DNA of 64,000 nt from Teichococcus oryzae (GCF_008386565.1 NZ_VUKA01000014.1:1-64000), one strand, 5' to 3'. Positions 1 to 9,294 are shown, numbered from the stretch's first letter. The notes: generated by a model from the letters alone, not told the origin. A program made the numbers and translations.

Positions 1-1
1 G

Positions 2-67
2 CTGGTGCCGACCGCCGACGGCGTGCGCGAGCCGCAGAACCGCCGCGTCGAGATCGTGCTGCGCTAA
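2..67 (+). CDS. OmpA-family protein, C-terminal end (partial)
   Basis: Only the last 21 codons are in the window, so the gene starts upstream of base 1. The visible end, REPQNRRVEIVLR followed by TAA, is the typical close of the OmpA C-terminal peptidoglycan-binding domain, where NRRVEI carries the conserved arginines. By family such proteins sit in the outer membrane or periplasm and anchor it to the cell wall. Whether this is a porin, a Pal-like lipoprotein or a MotB-like protein cannot be told from so short a piece. A hairpin follows 24 bp downstream. Confidence 0.6.
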   Translation: MVPTADGVREPQNRRVEIVLR

Positions 68-91
68 GCCGCATCACGGAACGGATGTTGA

Positions 92-113
92 AAGGGCGCC
101 GCGAGGCGCCCTT
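92..113. terminator. Hairpin between convergent genes, terminator-like
   Basis: A perfect 9-bp stem (AAGGGCGCC / GGCGCCCTT) with a GCGA loop lies between the OmpA-like gene on + and the YdcH gene on -. There is no clear T run on either side, so termination is inferred from shape and position only. Confidence 0.55.
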
Positions 114-126
114 CGCATATCCGCTC

Positions 127-336
127 TCAGGCGATGATGTCGGGCAGAAGCCGGCTTTCCAGCCAGGCGATCTCGTCCTTCAGCTTCAGCTTGCGTTTCT
201 TCAATCGCTGGAGCTGCAACTGGTCCAGCAGGGAAAGCTCCATGCGGGAGATCACCGTATCCAGATCCCGGTGTTCACTGCGCAATTCGTGGAGACGGCG
301 AAGCAGACTGTCACGGTCGGCCAGGATGGGCCTCAT
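127..336 (-). CDS. YdcH family small protein (DUF465)
   Basis: A 69-residue charged helical protein with the DUF465 pattern: a helix with HELRSEHRDLD, a turn, then LQRLKKRKLKLKDEIAWLE. The family is small, cytosolic, probably a coiled-coil hairpin, and has no settled function. I place the start at the ATG at 336 because this gives the usual family length and GAGCAAAAG lies just upstream. The ATG at 378 and a GTG at 411 are in frame and would add 14 or 25 residues that do not look conserved. A second DUF465 gene lies divergently at 568. Confidence 0.75.
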   Translation of the reverse strand: MRPILADRDSLLRRLHELRSEHRDLDTVISRMELSLLDQLQLQRLKKRKLKLKDEIAWLESRLLPDIIA

Positions 337-567
337 CTTTTGCTCGGTTTGAGTCGCAACGGCAGGGAAAAGCGCCATATCATGTCCGGGCGTGATCGCA
401 CAGCTTTGCACTGGCCATCTGCATCACCCGGCCGTCAGGTCGTGGATCGGCCGATGTCAGGCATGTGGGACGCGCTCCGGTCCGGCGCGCCTCGTGCTGC
501 TTCAGCAGGCAGGGGCGCCGGGACGGGCCTTTGGCTAAATGAGCAACCCTGAAACATTGGAGCGCCG

Positions 568-738
568 ATGTTGCAAGAGCCACGCCTGCGCAGCCTACAG
601 GAACGCCATGCCTCCCTGGAGCGGCAGATCGCCGCGGAGGGTCAGCGCCCGCAGCCCGACGCGGGAACCTTGGGGCGGTTGAAACGCGCCAAGCTTCGCC
701 TGAAGGAGGAGATGCATCGGCTGCGCCCGGCACGTTGA
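568..738 (+). CDS. YdcH family small protein (DUF465), second copy
   Basis: This 56-codon gene is easily missed because it is short. It starts at ATG 568 with GGAG at 559-562 in good position and ends at TGA 736-738. The product has the same layout as the neighbouring DUF465 protein: LRSLQERHASLERQIA, a short proline-containing turn, then GRLKRAKLRLKEEMHRL. It should fold as a two-helix coiled coil and has no known function. It is transcribed divergently from the other copy and is followed by a stable hairpin. Confidence 0.75.
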   Translation: MLQEPRLRSLQERHASLERQIAAEGQRPQPDAGTLGRLKRAKLRLKEEMHRLRPAR

Positions 739-768
739 GCCAGGCCGGCGATTGACGCCGCATCGGAA

Positions 769-798
769 CCGCCCCCATGGCCAGCGCCGTGGGGGCGG
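769..798 (+). terminator. Probable terminator after the second ydcH-like gene
   Basis: A perfect 9-bp stem (CCGCCCCCA / TGGGGGCGG) with a 12-nt loop begins 30 bp after the stop at 738 and is followed by CTTGATT. There is only a weak T tract. Confidence 0.5.
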
Positions 799-949
799 CT
801 TGATTCCAGCCGCCGCCAATCCACCTCATGGACCTTGGCAGGGGTTGCGCCGGCGCCATGCACCGCGCAGAAGGCGCTAGGCCGCGCAACCGGCCTTGAG
901 TTCTGGGGCACGAGCCTCGATCACCCACTCCAGGGAGCAGTGACACGGC

Positions 950-1201
950 ATGGATGCCTCCGACATCGCGCGTGTGCAGGCCTATCTGCGCAGAATCCTC
1001 GGCAGCGAGCGCGTTACCCTCATCAAGCCCGCCCGCCCCGGACTGTCAGTGGAAGTCGCCGTCCAGGAAGAGGTGATCGGCACCGTGCACCGGGACGATG
1101 ACGAGGGCGAGGTTTCCTACTCCGTCCACCTGACTATTTTGGACGAGGATCTGCCGCCCCTGCCCAAGGCGGCCGCAACACCGGCGCGCCGCCGAGTTTG
1201 A
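950..1201 (+). CDS. DUF3126 family protein
   Basis: An 83-residue protein matching DUF3126, a small alphaproteobacterial family of unknown function. The recognisable parts are VQAYLRRILGSE at the N terminus, EVAVQEEVIGTVHRDDDEGE in the middle and YSVHLTILDEDLPP before a short basic tail. It has no signal peptide or membrane segment, so it is probably cytosolic. The start is ATG 950, with AGGGAG about 15 bp upstream, which is further than ideal. It stands alone, facing the trcR gene across a strong hairpin. Confidence 0.75.
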   Translation: MDASDIARVQAYLRRILGSERVTLIKPARPGLSVEVAVQEEVIGTVHRDDDEGEVSYSVHLTILDEDLPPLPKAAATPARRRV

Positions 1202-1205
1202 CGAC

Positions 1206-1242
1206 CCGGCCAGGGCCCGGCCATGCGCGGGGCCCTGGCCGG
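1206..1242. terminator. Strong hairpin between convergent DUF3126 gene and trcR
   Basis: A perfect 13-bp GC stem (1206-1218 with 1230-1242) and an 11-nt loop sit right after the DUF3126 stop and before the trcR stop. A second perfect 7-bp hairpin (1244-1250 / 1254-1260) overlaps the trcR stop codon. Neither has a T run. The position suits bidirectional termination. Confidence 0.6.
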
Positions 1243-1250
1243 ACGCCGCC

Positions 1251-1814
1251 TCAGGCGGCGTCGTCATCCTCGGACAAGGCCGCGGGCTCGGCCGGGTTGC
1301 CACCCGCCGCGGTGACGGCGGCGTTCAGGTCGGATTGGCTGCACAGCCCCAGGATCACCGGATCGCGCGGCTTGATGTTGGCGCTGTTCCAGTGCGTGCG
1401 GTCGCGCACCTTGGCGATGGTGTCCTTGGTGGTGCCGAGCAGCTTGCTGATCTGCGCTTCGGTCAGCTGGGGATAGTTGCGCAGCAGGAAGGCGATGCCG
1501 TCCGGCCGGTCGTTGCGCTTGGAAACCGGGGTATAGCGCGCGCCCTTGCCACGGCTCTTGGGAACAGGGATGGCGCTTTCCTGCAGCCGCAGCCGGGCAT
1601 CCGGATTGCCTTCGCAGCGCTCGATCTCCTCGCGCCGCAACTGCCCATTCTGGACAGGGTCGTACCCGACAATACCCTGGGCGACCTCCCCATCGGCGAT
1701 CGCCTGCACCTCGAGGGGATGCATGCCGACAAAGTCGGCGATCTGCTCGAAGCTCAGGGATGTCTTCTCGATGAGCCACACAGCGGTGGCCTTCGGCATC
1801 AGCGGCAGGGTCAT
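1251..1814 (-). CDS. trcR: Cell cycle transcriptional regulator TrcR (DUF1013)
   Basis: A 187-residue protein of the DUF1013 family, found in nearly all alphaproteobacteria and named TrcR for its role in cell-cycle transcription. It starts MTLPLMPKATAVWLIEKTSL, which is strongly typical, and continues with IADFVGMHPLEVQAIADGEV. A second helical part with LTEAQISKLLGTTKDTIAKV looks like a helix-turn-helix. The acidic tail EDDDAA is variable in the family. The start at ATG 1814 has AAGG about 10 bp upstream. A good sigma-70 type promoter lies about 55 bp upstream. The gene is divergent from the NDUFA9-like SDR gene. Confidence 0.85.
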   Translation of the reverse strand: MTLPLMPKATAVWLIEKTSLSFEQIADFVGMHPLEVQAIADGEVAQGIVGYDPVQNGQLRREEIERCEGNPDARLRLQESAIPVPKSRGKGARYTPVSKRNDRPDGIAFLLRNYPQLTEAQISKLLGTTKDTIAKVRDRTHWNSANIKPRDPVILGLCSQSDLNAAVTAAGGNPAEPAALSEDDDAA

Positions 1815-1868
1815 CGGAAACCTTAATGATCAGCGGGCGCGCCACGCGGGCCGCCCCAGATATGCCTG

Positions 1869-1897
1869 CATATAGAGACCGGGAAGGGGAGGGTCAA
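1869..1897 (-). promoter_or_regulatory. Putative sigma-70 promoter of trcR
   Basis: Read on the minus strand, TTGACC (1897-1892) and TATATG (1874-1869) are separated by exactly 17 bp. They lie 55-83 bp upstream of the trcR start. This is one of the closest matches to the -35/-10 consensus in this GC-rich window. Confidence 0.55.
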
Positions 1898-1993
1898 AGC
1901 CTCGGGCGCATCAGGCGGCGGTGGCCCCGCTGGCTTGGCGGCGCGCCTGACGGCCCATATCGTCCCTGGGACAGATCACGGAGGAAGATTGCG

Positions 1994-2938
1994 ATGCGGC
2001 GCCTCGCGACCATTTTCGGCGGTTCCGGTTTCATCGGGCGGCACCTGGTGCCCCGCCTGGCGCGGCTGGAATACGACATCCGCATCATCACCCGCCATCC
2101 CGATGACGCGCTGCCGCTGACCACCCAGGGCCGGGTCGGCCAGATCGTGCCGCGCCGCGCGGATCTGCGCAGCGATGACGCGGTGGCCGCGGCGGTGGCC
2201 GAATCCACGCTGGTGGTGAACCTGATCGGCATCCTAGCGGAAAAGAAATCCGGCGATTTCAACCGGGTGCAGGGAGAGCTGCCAGGGCGCATCGGGCGCG
2301 CCGCCGCCCGGGCGGGCGCGGGGCGGGTGGTGCATGTTTCCGCCATCGGCGCCGATCCGGGCAGCGAAAGCGCCTATGCGCGCAGCAAGGCGGCGGGGGA
2401 GGCGGCACTGCGCGAAGCCTTTCCCGCGGCGACCATTCTGCGCCCCTCCATTATCTTCGGGCCGGAGGACCAGTTCTTCAACCGCTTCGCCGCCATGGCG
2501 CAGATGCTGCCCTTCATGCCGGTGATCTGCGGCGGAACGCGCTTCCAGCCCGTCTATGTCGGGGATGTGGCGGATGCCATCGCCGCTGCCAGCCAGCGCC
2601 CCGACGCGGCTGGCCGCACCTATGAGCTGGGCGGCCCGCGTGTCGTCAGCTTCCGCGAACTGATGGGCTATGTGCTGGAGGTCACCGGCCGCCGCCGCCG
2701 CCTGGTCGAATTGCCGGATGGCTTGGTGCGGCTTCAGGCGAGGCTGGGCGAGCATCTTCCCAGCCCGCCCTTGACCCGAGACCAGCTGGCCCAGCTGAGG
2801 CGTGACAACGTGGTCGGCGAGGCAGCGGCGGGATTCGCCGAGCTCGGCATCAGCCCCACGGCGATGGAGGCAGTGGTGCCGTCCTACCTTGCGCGCTTCC
2901 GCCCGGGAGGAGGCAAGCGCCGCTCATTTCCCTACTAG
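1994..2938 (+). CDS. Complex I NDUFA9-type NAD(P)-binding protein (atypical SDR)
   Basis: A 314-residue atypical short-chain dehydrogenase. The N terminus has the Rossmann motif IFGGSGFIGRHLVPRLA, then LVVNLIGILAE, HVSAIGAD and YARSKAAGE, where Y and K match the YxxxK pair. LRPSIIFGPEDQFFNRFA is the block by which the NDUFA9-like family is recognised. The mitochondrial homologue is an accessory subunit of NADH dehydrogenase; the bacterial role is unproven and may concern respiratory chain assembly or quinone metabolism. The open frame runs back to 1826, but ATG 1994 has a clear GAGGAAG ribosome site at 1981-1987 and begins exactly at the fold. Confidence 0.8.
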   Translation: MRRLATIFGGSGFIGRHLVPRLARLEYDIRIITRHPDDALPLTTQGRVGQIVPRRADLRSDDAVAAAVAESTLVVNLIGILAEKKSGDFNRVQGELPGRIGRAAARAGAGRVVHVSAIGADPGSESAYARSKAAGEAALREAFPAATILRPSIIFGPEDQFFNRFAAMAQMLPFMPVICGGTRFQPVYVGDVADAIAAASQRPDAAGRTYELGGPRVVSFRELMGYVLEVTGRRRRLVELPDGLVRLQARLGEHLPSPPLTRDQLAQLRRDNVVGEAAAGFAELGISPTAMEAVVPSYLARFRPGGGKRRSFPY

Positions 2939-3173
2939 GGCCGAATCGGACATTTAAAGCAGCAAGCTTGGCCGGAAGGAAGACAGGGGAATGGCAATAC
3001 CGAAAAAATAGGGAACGCGTTCTGTCCTAACGGTCGAATTATTCTGGTTTCGCCCTGGCGACTATGGCAAAGCTGCGCGAACGGAGGGTGCCCCCCGGCC
3101 TGACCAGTCATGTCCGGCTTCTGGTGCCTTCCACCCCCTGCTGATCCGCCTTCCTGCCGAAGGACCCGCGCCC

Positions 3174-4613
3174 ATGGCCGACCGCATGCTGCAATTCGTG
3201 CGCCTGTCGCAACAAACGCCCGACAAGCGGACGGCCTCGGCGCGAAAAACCGACTTCGGCGAAATCTACCAGCGCTTCACCGCCGAACGGGCGAGCGAGC
3301 AATCCAGCCGTTGTTCGCAATGCGGCGTGCCCTTCTGCTCGATCCACTGCCCGCTGAACAACAACATCCCCGACTGGCTGAAGCTGACCGCCGAGGGGCG
3401 GCTGGAGGAAGCCTATGAGGTGTCCTCCGCCACCAACACCTTTCCCGAGATCTGCGGCCGCGTTTGCCCGCAGGACCGCCTTTGCGAAGGCAATTGCGTC
3501 ATCGAGAAGGGCTTCGAGAGCGTCACCATCGGCGCAGTCGAGCGCTACGTCACCGACACCGCCTGGGAGAATGGCTGGGTGAAGCCGCCCACCCCCGTGC
3601 GGGAGGTGGACCATTCCGTCGGCATCATCGGCGCCGGCCCGGCCGGCTTGGCCGCGGCGGAACGTCTGCGCACGCGCGGCTGGAAGGTCACGGTGTATGA
3701 TCGCTACGACCGCGTCGGCGGGCTGATGATCTACGGCATCCCCAACTTCAAGCTGGAGAAGGAGGTGGTGGTTCGCCGCGCCGAGCAGTTCGCTGCGGGC
3801 GGCATCGAGTTCGTGCTGAACTGCCAGGTCGGCCGCGACATTTCGCTGGAGGAGATCCGCGCGAAGCATGACGCCGTGCTGATCGCCACCGGCGTCTACA
3901 AGGCACGCGACATTGGCGGCCCCGGCGCGGACCTCGCGGGCATCGTTCCCGCGCTGGACTACCTGACCGCCTCCAACCGCGACAATCTAGGCGACAGCGT
4001 GCCGGAATTCGCCGATGGCACGCTGAATGCCGCCGGCAAGCGCGTGGTGGTGATCGGCGGCGGCGACACGGCCATGGATTGCGTGCGCACCGCCATCCGG
4101 CAGGGAGCGTCCTCCGTCACCTGCCTGTATCGCCGCGACAAGGCCAACATGCCCGGCTCGATGCGCGAGGTCGCCAATGCCGAGGAGGAGGGCGTGACCT
4201 TCGCTTGGCTGTCCGCGCCGGAAGCCTTCGAGGGCGAGGATGGCCGCGTCACCGGCGTCACCGCCACGCGGATGCATCTCGGCCTGCCCGACGCCACCGG
4301 CCGCCAGCAGGTGGAGCCGATCCCGGGCAGCCAGTTCACCGAAGGCGCCGACCTCGTCATCAAGGCCCTGGGCTTCGACCCCGAGGACCTGCCGGCGATG
4401 TTCAACGAGCCCGGGCTCGCCGTGTCCCGCTGGGGCACGCTGACCATCGACCGGCGCAGCATGATGACCAGGCTGCCCGGCGTGTTCGCCGCCGGCGACA
4501 TCGTGCGCGGCGCCTCCCTGGTGGTGTGGGGCATCCGTGACGGCCGCGACGCGGCCGACCAGATCGAGCAATACGTGCTGGCGCAGCAGACGCCGGCCAT
4601 CGCCGCGGAGTGA
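3174..4613 (+). CDS. gltD: Glutamate synthase (NADPH) small subunit
   Basis: This 479-residue protein is the beta subunit of GOGAT. It takes electrons from NADPH and passes them to the large subunit for reductive synthesis of glutamate from glutamine and 2-oxoglutarate. The N terminus carries two cysteine clusters for [4Fe-4S] centres: C47, C50, C55, C59 and C94, C98, C104, C108. Next come an FAD-binding GAGPAG (153-158) and an NADPH-binding GGGDTAMDC. The end has the FAD-contacting GVFAAGDIVRGASLVVW. The start at 3174 has AGGA nine bases upstream. Here gltD precedes gltB and its stop region supplies the gltB ribosome site, so the two are one operon. The 235 bp upstream hold no clear promoter. 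Confidence 0.95.
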   Translation: MADRMLQFVRLSQQTPDKRTASARKTDFGEIYQRFTAERASEQSSRCSQCGVPFCSIHCPLNNNIPDWLKLTAEGRLEEAYEVSSATNTFPEICGRVCPQDRLCEGNCVIEKGFESVTIGAVERYVTDTAWENGWVKPPTPVREVDHSVGIIGAGPAGLAAAERLRTRGWKVTVYDRYDRVGGLMIYGIPNFKLEKEVVVRRAEQFAAGGIEFVLNCQVGRDISLEEIRAKHDAVLIATGVYKARDIGGPGADLAGIVPALDYLTASNRDNLGDSVPEFADGTLNAAGKRVVVIGGGDTAMDCVRTAIRQGASSVTCLYRRDKANMPGSMREVANAEEEGVTFAWLSAPEAFEGEDGRVTGVTATRMHLGLPDATGRQQVEPIPGSQFTEGADLVIKALGFDPEDLPAMFNEPGLAVSRWGTLTIDRRSMMTRLPGVFAAGDIVRGASLVVWGIRDGRDAADQIEQYVLAQQTPAIAAE

Positions 4614-4618
4614 CAGCC

Positions 4619-7600
4619 ATGGACATGATCGAGAACGGCTCCGCCTTCGCCGAAAGCTATTCCCGCAACGCCGCCCTGCTGAGCGGCGCCGCCCATGTCG
4701 ATGTGACGGAGCATGATGCCTGTGGCGTGGGCCTCGTCGCCGCGCTGGACGGCAAGCCCCGGCGCGACGTGGTGCAGGCCGGCATCGACGCGCTGAAGGC
4801 GGTGTGGCACCGCGGCGCGGTGGATGCCGACGGCAAGACCGGCGACGGCGCCGGCATCCACCTCGAGATCCCGCAGGATTTCTTCGCCGAGGTGGTGGAG
4901 CATGGCGGCGACTGGCTCCGCCCCGGCCGCATCGCGGTGGGCATGGTGTTCCTGCCCAAGACCGACCTGTCGGCGCAGGAGCGCTGCCGCCAGATCGTCG
5001 AGACCGAGATCCTGAACGCCGGCTACCACATCTATGGCTGGCGCCAGGTGCCGATCAAGGTGTCCTGCATCGGCGAGAAGGCCAACGCGACCCGGCCGGA
5101 GATCGAGCAGATCCTGATCTCCGACCCCGAGCAGCGCGATGCCGCGACCTGCGAGCGGGACATGTATGTCATCCGCCGCCGCATCGAGAAGCAGGCCATC
5201 GCGGCGCAGGTGCCGGAGCTGTATCTGTGCAGCCTGTCCTGCCGCTCGATCGTCTACAAGGGCATGTTCCTGGCGGAGAACATCACCGACTTCTATCCGG
5301 ACCTGAAGGACGAGCGCTTCGTCAGCCGCTTCGCCATCTATCACCAGCGCTACTCGACCAACACCTTCCCCACCTGGCGTCTGGCGCAGCCCTTCCGGAT
5401 GCTTGCCCATAATGGCGAGATCAACACGGTCCACGGCAACATCAACTGGATGAAGTCGCATGAGACGCGGCTCGCCCATGAGCTGCTCGACCCGTTCATG
5501 GATGACATCAAGCCGGTGGTGCAGGCCGGCGGCTCCGACACCGCCACCATGGACAATGTGTTCGAGCTGCTGGTGCGCGGCGGCCGCGACGCGCCGATGG
5601 CCAAGGCGATGCTGATCCCGGAAAGCATCGGCAGCAACGCGACGATGCCGGAGGCGCATCGCGACCTGTTCATGTACTGCAACGCGGTGATGGAGCCGTG
5701 GGACGGCCCCGCCGCCGTTTGCGCCACCGATGGCCGCTGGGCCATCGCCGGCCTCGACCGCAACGGCCTGCGGCCGATCCGCTACACCATCACCAATAAT
5801 GGCCTGCTGATCGTGGGCTCCGAGACCGGCATGGTGAAGCTGGCGGAAAGCGACATCGTCGCCAAGGGGCGCGTCGGTCCTGGCCAGTGCATCGCCGTCG
5901 ATCTTGACGCGGCGCGCTTCTATGGCGATGCCGAGCTGAAGGACCTGCTGGCCGCGCGGCATCCCTTCGGCGAATGGGTCGGCCGCACCACACGCATCGA
6001 CGGCATCGTGCGCAACGAGGTCGATGAGGCGCAGGAGTTGCAGGGCGACGCGCTGCGCCGCCGCCAGCTCGCCATGGGCTTCACCATGGAGGACCTGGAA
6101 ACCATCCTGCACCCGATGGCGGAGGATGCCGCCGAGGCGATCGGCAGCATGGGCGACGACACGCCCATCGCCGTGCTTTCGGCCGGCTATCGCGGGCTGC
6201 ACCATTATTTCCGGCAAACCTTCAGCCAGGTCACCAACCCGCCGATCGACAGCCTGCGCGAAACGCGGGTGATGACGATCAAGACCCGCCTCGGCAATCT
6301 GGGCAACATCCTCGACGAGGACCCGGCCCAGTGCGACATGCTGATGCTGGACAGTCCCGTGCTGTCGAACGCCGAGTTCGCGGCGATGCGCAGCTACATG
6401 GGCGACACCGTGGTTGTGGTGGACGCCACCTTTCCGGCCGCCGAGGGCGAGGCCGGGCTGCGCCGCGCCCTGGAGCGCATCAAGCGCGAGGCCGAGGAAG
6501 GCGTCCGCTCCGGCTGCGCCCATGTGATCCTGACGGATGAGGCGACCGACGCCGCGCGCGCCGCCATTCCGATGATCCTGGCGACCGGCGCGGTTCACAC
6601 GCATCTCGTGAAGCATTCGCTGCGCACCTTCACCAGCCTCAATGTGCGCGCCGCCGAATGCGTCGACGTGCATTACTTCGCCGTGCTGATCGGTGCCGGC
6701 GCCACCACGGTGAACGCCTATCTGGCGCAGGAAAGCATCGCGGACCGCCACCGCCGCGGGCTGTTCGGCCAGAAATCGCTGAAGGATTGCGTGGCCTCCT
6801 ACCGCAAGGCGGTGGACAAGGGCCTGCTGAAGATCATGGCCAAGATGGGCATCTCGGTGCTCTCCTCCTATCGCGGCGGCATGAACTTCGAGGCGATCGG
6901 CCTGAGCCGCGCCCTGGTGGCGGAGTTCTTCCCCGGCACGCAGTCGCGCATCTCGGGCATCGGCCTGCTGGGCATCGCGCGGCGCGTGCTGGCCATGCAC
7001 AAGCAGGCCTGGGGCACTTCCGCCGCCGTCCTGCCGGTGGGCGGGCTGTACAAGCTGCGCCGCCGCGGCGAGGCGCATGCCTTCGATGGCAGCCTGATCC
7101 ACCTGCTGCAGAACGCCGTCGCGACCGACAGCTACCAGACCTTCAAGCGCTACTCGGAGGCTGTGCGCAAGCTGGCGCCGGTGGCGCTGCGCGACCTGCT
7201 CGATTTCCGCACGGAAGCCGCCCAGCCGGTGCCGGTGGACGAGGTCGAAAGCATCACCGAGATCCGCAAGCGCCTGATCGCGCCCGGCATCTCGCTCGGC
7301 GCCCTGTCGCCCGAGGCGCACGAAACGCTGTCCATCGCCATGAACCGCATCGGCGCCCGCTCCGACAGCGGGGAGGGCGGCGAGGACCCGGAGCGCGCCC
7401 GCCCGCGCGCCAATGGCGACAACGCCAACTCCGCCATCAAGCAGATCGCCTCGGGCCGGTTTGGCGTCACCGCCGAATACCTGAACAACTGCAAGGAGAT
7501 CGAGATCAAGGTCGCGCAGGGCGCCAAGCCCGGCGAGGGCGGGCAGCTTCCCGGCTTCAAGGTGTCCGGCATCATCGCCCGGCTGCGCCATGCGACTCCG

Positions 7601-9157
7601 GGCGTCACGCTGATCAGCCCGCCGCCGCACCACGACATCTACTCGATCGAGGATCTGGCGCAGCTCATCTACGACCTGAAGCAGATCAACCCGGATGCCT
7701 CCGTCTGCGTGAAACTGGTGTCGCGCTCCGGCATCGGCACCATCGCGGCGGGTGTGGCGAAGGCGAAGGCGGATGCCATCCTGGTGTCGGGCCATTCCGG
7801 CGGCACCGGCGCCTCGCCGGTGTCCTCCATCAAGTATGCCGGGCTGCCCTGGGAACTGGGGCTGTCCGAGACGCATCAGGTGCTGCTGCTGAACCGGCTG
7901 CGCCACCGCATCAAGCTGCGCACCGATGGCGGCCTCAAGACGGGGCGCGACGTGGTGATCGCCGCCATGCTGGGCGCCGAGGAGTTTGGCATCGGCACCG
8001 CCTCCCTCGTCGCCATGGGCTGCATCATGGTGCGGCAGTGCCATTCCAACACCTGCCCCGTCGGCGTCTGCACCCAGGACGAGGATCTGCGGAAGAAGTT
8101 CGAGGGCTCGCCCGAGAAGGTGATCGCGCTGTTCTCCTTCATCGCGGAGGAGATCCGCGAGATCCTGGCGTCCCTGGGCTTCCGCAAGCTGGAGGACGTG
8201 ATCGGCCGCACCGACCTGCTGAAGCAGGTTTCGCGCGGCGCCGAGGACCTTGACGATCTCGACCTCAACCCGCTGCTGGTGCAGGCCGATGCCGGCCCGT
8301 TCCCGCGCTTCTGCACGCTGGAAGGCCGCAACGAGGTGCCGGAAACGCTGGACGCCGACATGATCCGCGACGCCGCGGCGCTGTTCGAGCGGGGCGAGAA
8401 GATGCAGCTCGCCTACAACATCCGCAACACGCACCGCGCCATCGGCACCAAGATCAGCAGCAAGATCACCCGCAAGTTCGGCATGAGCGGTCTGCAGCCG
8501 GGGCACCTGACGGTGCGGCTGCGCGGCTCGGCCGGGCAGTCCCTCGGCGCCTTCGCGGTGCGCGGGCTGAAGCTGGAGGTGCTGGGCGACGCCAATGACT
8601 ATGTCGGCAAGGGGCTGTCGGGCGGTTCCATCGTGTTGCGCCCGGCGCCATCCTCCACCCTGGTGTGGAACGAGAACGCCATCATCGGCAACACCGTTCT
8701 GTATGGCGCGACGGCGGGCGAGCTGTTCGCCGCCGGCCAGGCAGGCGAGCGCTTCGCCGTGCGCAATTCCGGCGCCATCGCGGTGGTGGAGGGCGTCGGC
8801 GCCAATGGCTGCGAATACATGACCGGCGGCGCGGTGGTGATCCTGGGTGCGGTGGGCGACAATTTCGGCGCGGGCTTCACCGGTGGCCATGCCTTCATCT
8901 ACGACGCCGATAACAGCTTCGAGCAAAGGCTGAACCCCGACACCCTGCTGTGGCGCCGACTGGCTTCCGCGCATTGGGAAGACTATCTGCGGGAACTGAT
9001 CGGGCGCCATGCCAGCGAGACCGGATCGCGCCTCGCCGCCCGGCTGCTGAATGACTGGGCGGTGGAGCGCGGCAGCTTCTGGCATGTCGTGCCCAGGGAA
9101 TATGCGCGCTACCTGCCGCAGCCCATGGAAGATGTCGCCATGATGGCCGCCGAGTGA
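4619..9157 (+). CDS. gltB: Glutamate synthase (NADPH) large subunit
   Basis: A 1512-residue large subunit of GOGAT, the normal size. It begins with a short propeptide; HDACGVGLVA places the class II amidotransferase nucleophile at Cys35, exposed after processing. The central and FMN-binding parts include FKVSGIIARLRHATPG and LVSGHSGGTGASP, typical of the synthase domain that accepts ammonia channelled from glutamine. Cys1135, Cys1141 and Cys1146 in CIMVRQCHSNTCPVGVC match the [3Fe-4S] cluster spacing. The C-terminal GXGXG helix domain is complete (GLSGGSIVLRP, GANGCEYMTGG). A GTG at 4610 is in frame, but ATG 4619 has GGAG at 4607-4610 eight bases upstream, so I chose it. Confidence 0.96.
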   Translation: MDMIENGSAFAESYSRNAALLSGAAHVDVTEHDACGVGLVAALDGKPRRDVVQAGIDALKAVWHRGAVDADGKTGDGAGIHLEIPQDFFAEVVEHGGDWLRPGRIAVGMVFLPKTDLSAQERCRQIVETEILNAGYHIYGWRQVPIKVSCIGEKANATRPEIEQILISDPEQRDAATCERDMYVIRRRIEKQAIAAQVPELYLCSLSCRSIVYKGMFLAENITDFYPDLKDERFVSRFAIYHQRYSTNTFPTWRLAQPFRMLAHNGEINTVHGNINWMKSHETRLAHELLDPFMDDIKPVVQAGGSDTATMDNVFELLVRGGRDAPMAKAMLIPESIGSNATMPEAHRDLFMYCNAVMEPWDGPAAVCATDGRWAIAGLDRNGLRPIRYTITNNGLLIVGSETGMVKLAESDIVAKGRVGPGQCIAVDLDAARFYGDAELKDLLAARHPFGEWVGRTTRIDGIVRNEVDEAQELQGDALRRRQLAMGFTMEDLETILHPMAEDAAEAIGSMGDDTPIAVLSAGYRGLHHYFRQTFSQVTNPPIDSLRETRVMTIKTRLGNLGNILDEDPAQCDMLMLDSPVLSNAEFAAMRSYMGDTVVVVDATFPAAEGEAGLRRALERIKREAEEGVRSGCAHVILTDEATDAARAAIPMILATGAVHTHLVKHSLRTFTSLNVRAAECVDVHYFAVLIGAGATTVNAYLAQESIADRHRRGLFGQKSLKDCVASYRKAVDKGLLKIMAKMGISVLSSYRGGMNFEAIGLSRALVAEFFPGTQSRISGIGLLGIARRVLAMHKQAWGTSAAVLPVGGLYKLRRRGEAHAFDGSLIHLLQNAVATDSYQTFKRYSEAVRKLAPVALRDLLDFRTEAAQPVPVDEVESITEIRKRLIAPGISLGALSPEAHETLSIAMNRIGARSDSGEGGEDPERARPRANGDNANSAIKQIASGRFGVTAEYLNNCKEIEIKVAQGAKPGEGGQLPGFKVSGIIARLRHATPGVTLISPPPHHDIYSIEDLAQLIYDLKQINPDASVCVKLVSRSGIGTIAAGVAKAKADAILVSGHSGGTGASPVSSIKYAGLPWELGLSETHQVLLLNRLRHRIKLRTDGGLKTGRDVVIAAMLGAEEFGIGTASLVAMGCIMVRQCHSNTCPVGVCTQDEDLRKKFEGSPEKVIALFSFIAEEIREILASLGFRKLEDVIGRTDLLKQVSRGAEDLDDLDLNPLLVQADAGPFPRFCTLEGRNEVPETLDADMIRDAAALFERGEKMQLAYNIRNTHRAIGTKISSKITRKFGMSGLQPGHLTVRLRGSAGQSLGAFAVRGLKLEVLGDANDYVGKGLSGGSIVLRPAPSSTLVWNENAIIGNTVLYGATAGELFAAGQAGERFAVRNSGAIAVVEGVGANGCEYMTGGAVVILGAVGDNFGAGFTGGHAFIYDADNSFEQRLNPDTLLWRRLASAHWEDYLRELIGRHASETGSRLAARLLNDWAVERGSFWHVVPREYARYLPQPMEDVAMMAAE

Positions 9158-9166
9158 TCCGGAAGG

Positions 9167-9195
9167 CGGAGGAGGGGGCCTGCCTGCCTCCTCCG
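9167..9195 (+). terminator. Hairpin after gltB
   Basis: A perfect 9-bp stem, CGGAGGAGG (9167-9175) with CCTCCTCCG (9187-9195), begins 10 bp after the gltB stop. No T run follows. It probably ends or protects the gltDB transcript. Confidence 0.45.
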
Positions 9196-9294
9196 TCCCG
9201 TAACATTCGGCAATCCGGCGTGATGCATGGCTGGTCCTGGGCTGGTGCGCATGCCATAAGCGCCTTCCTGCTGACAGTTCCCGGCCTCGACTGA

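Noticed and set aside
2939..3173. Possible sigma-54 promoter for gltDB, given its role in nitrogen metabolism
   Set aside because: I looked for the TGGCAC-N5-TTGCA pattern and did not find a convincing match; the region holds only weak AT-rich patches.
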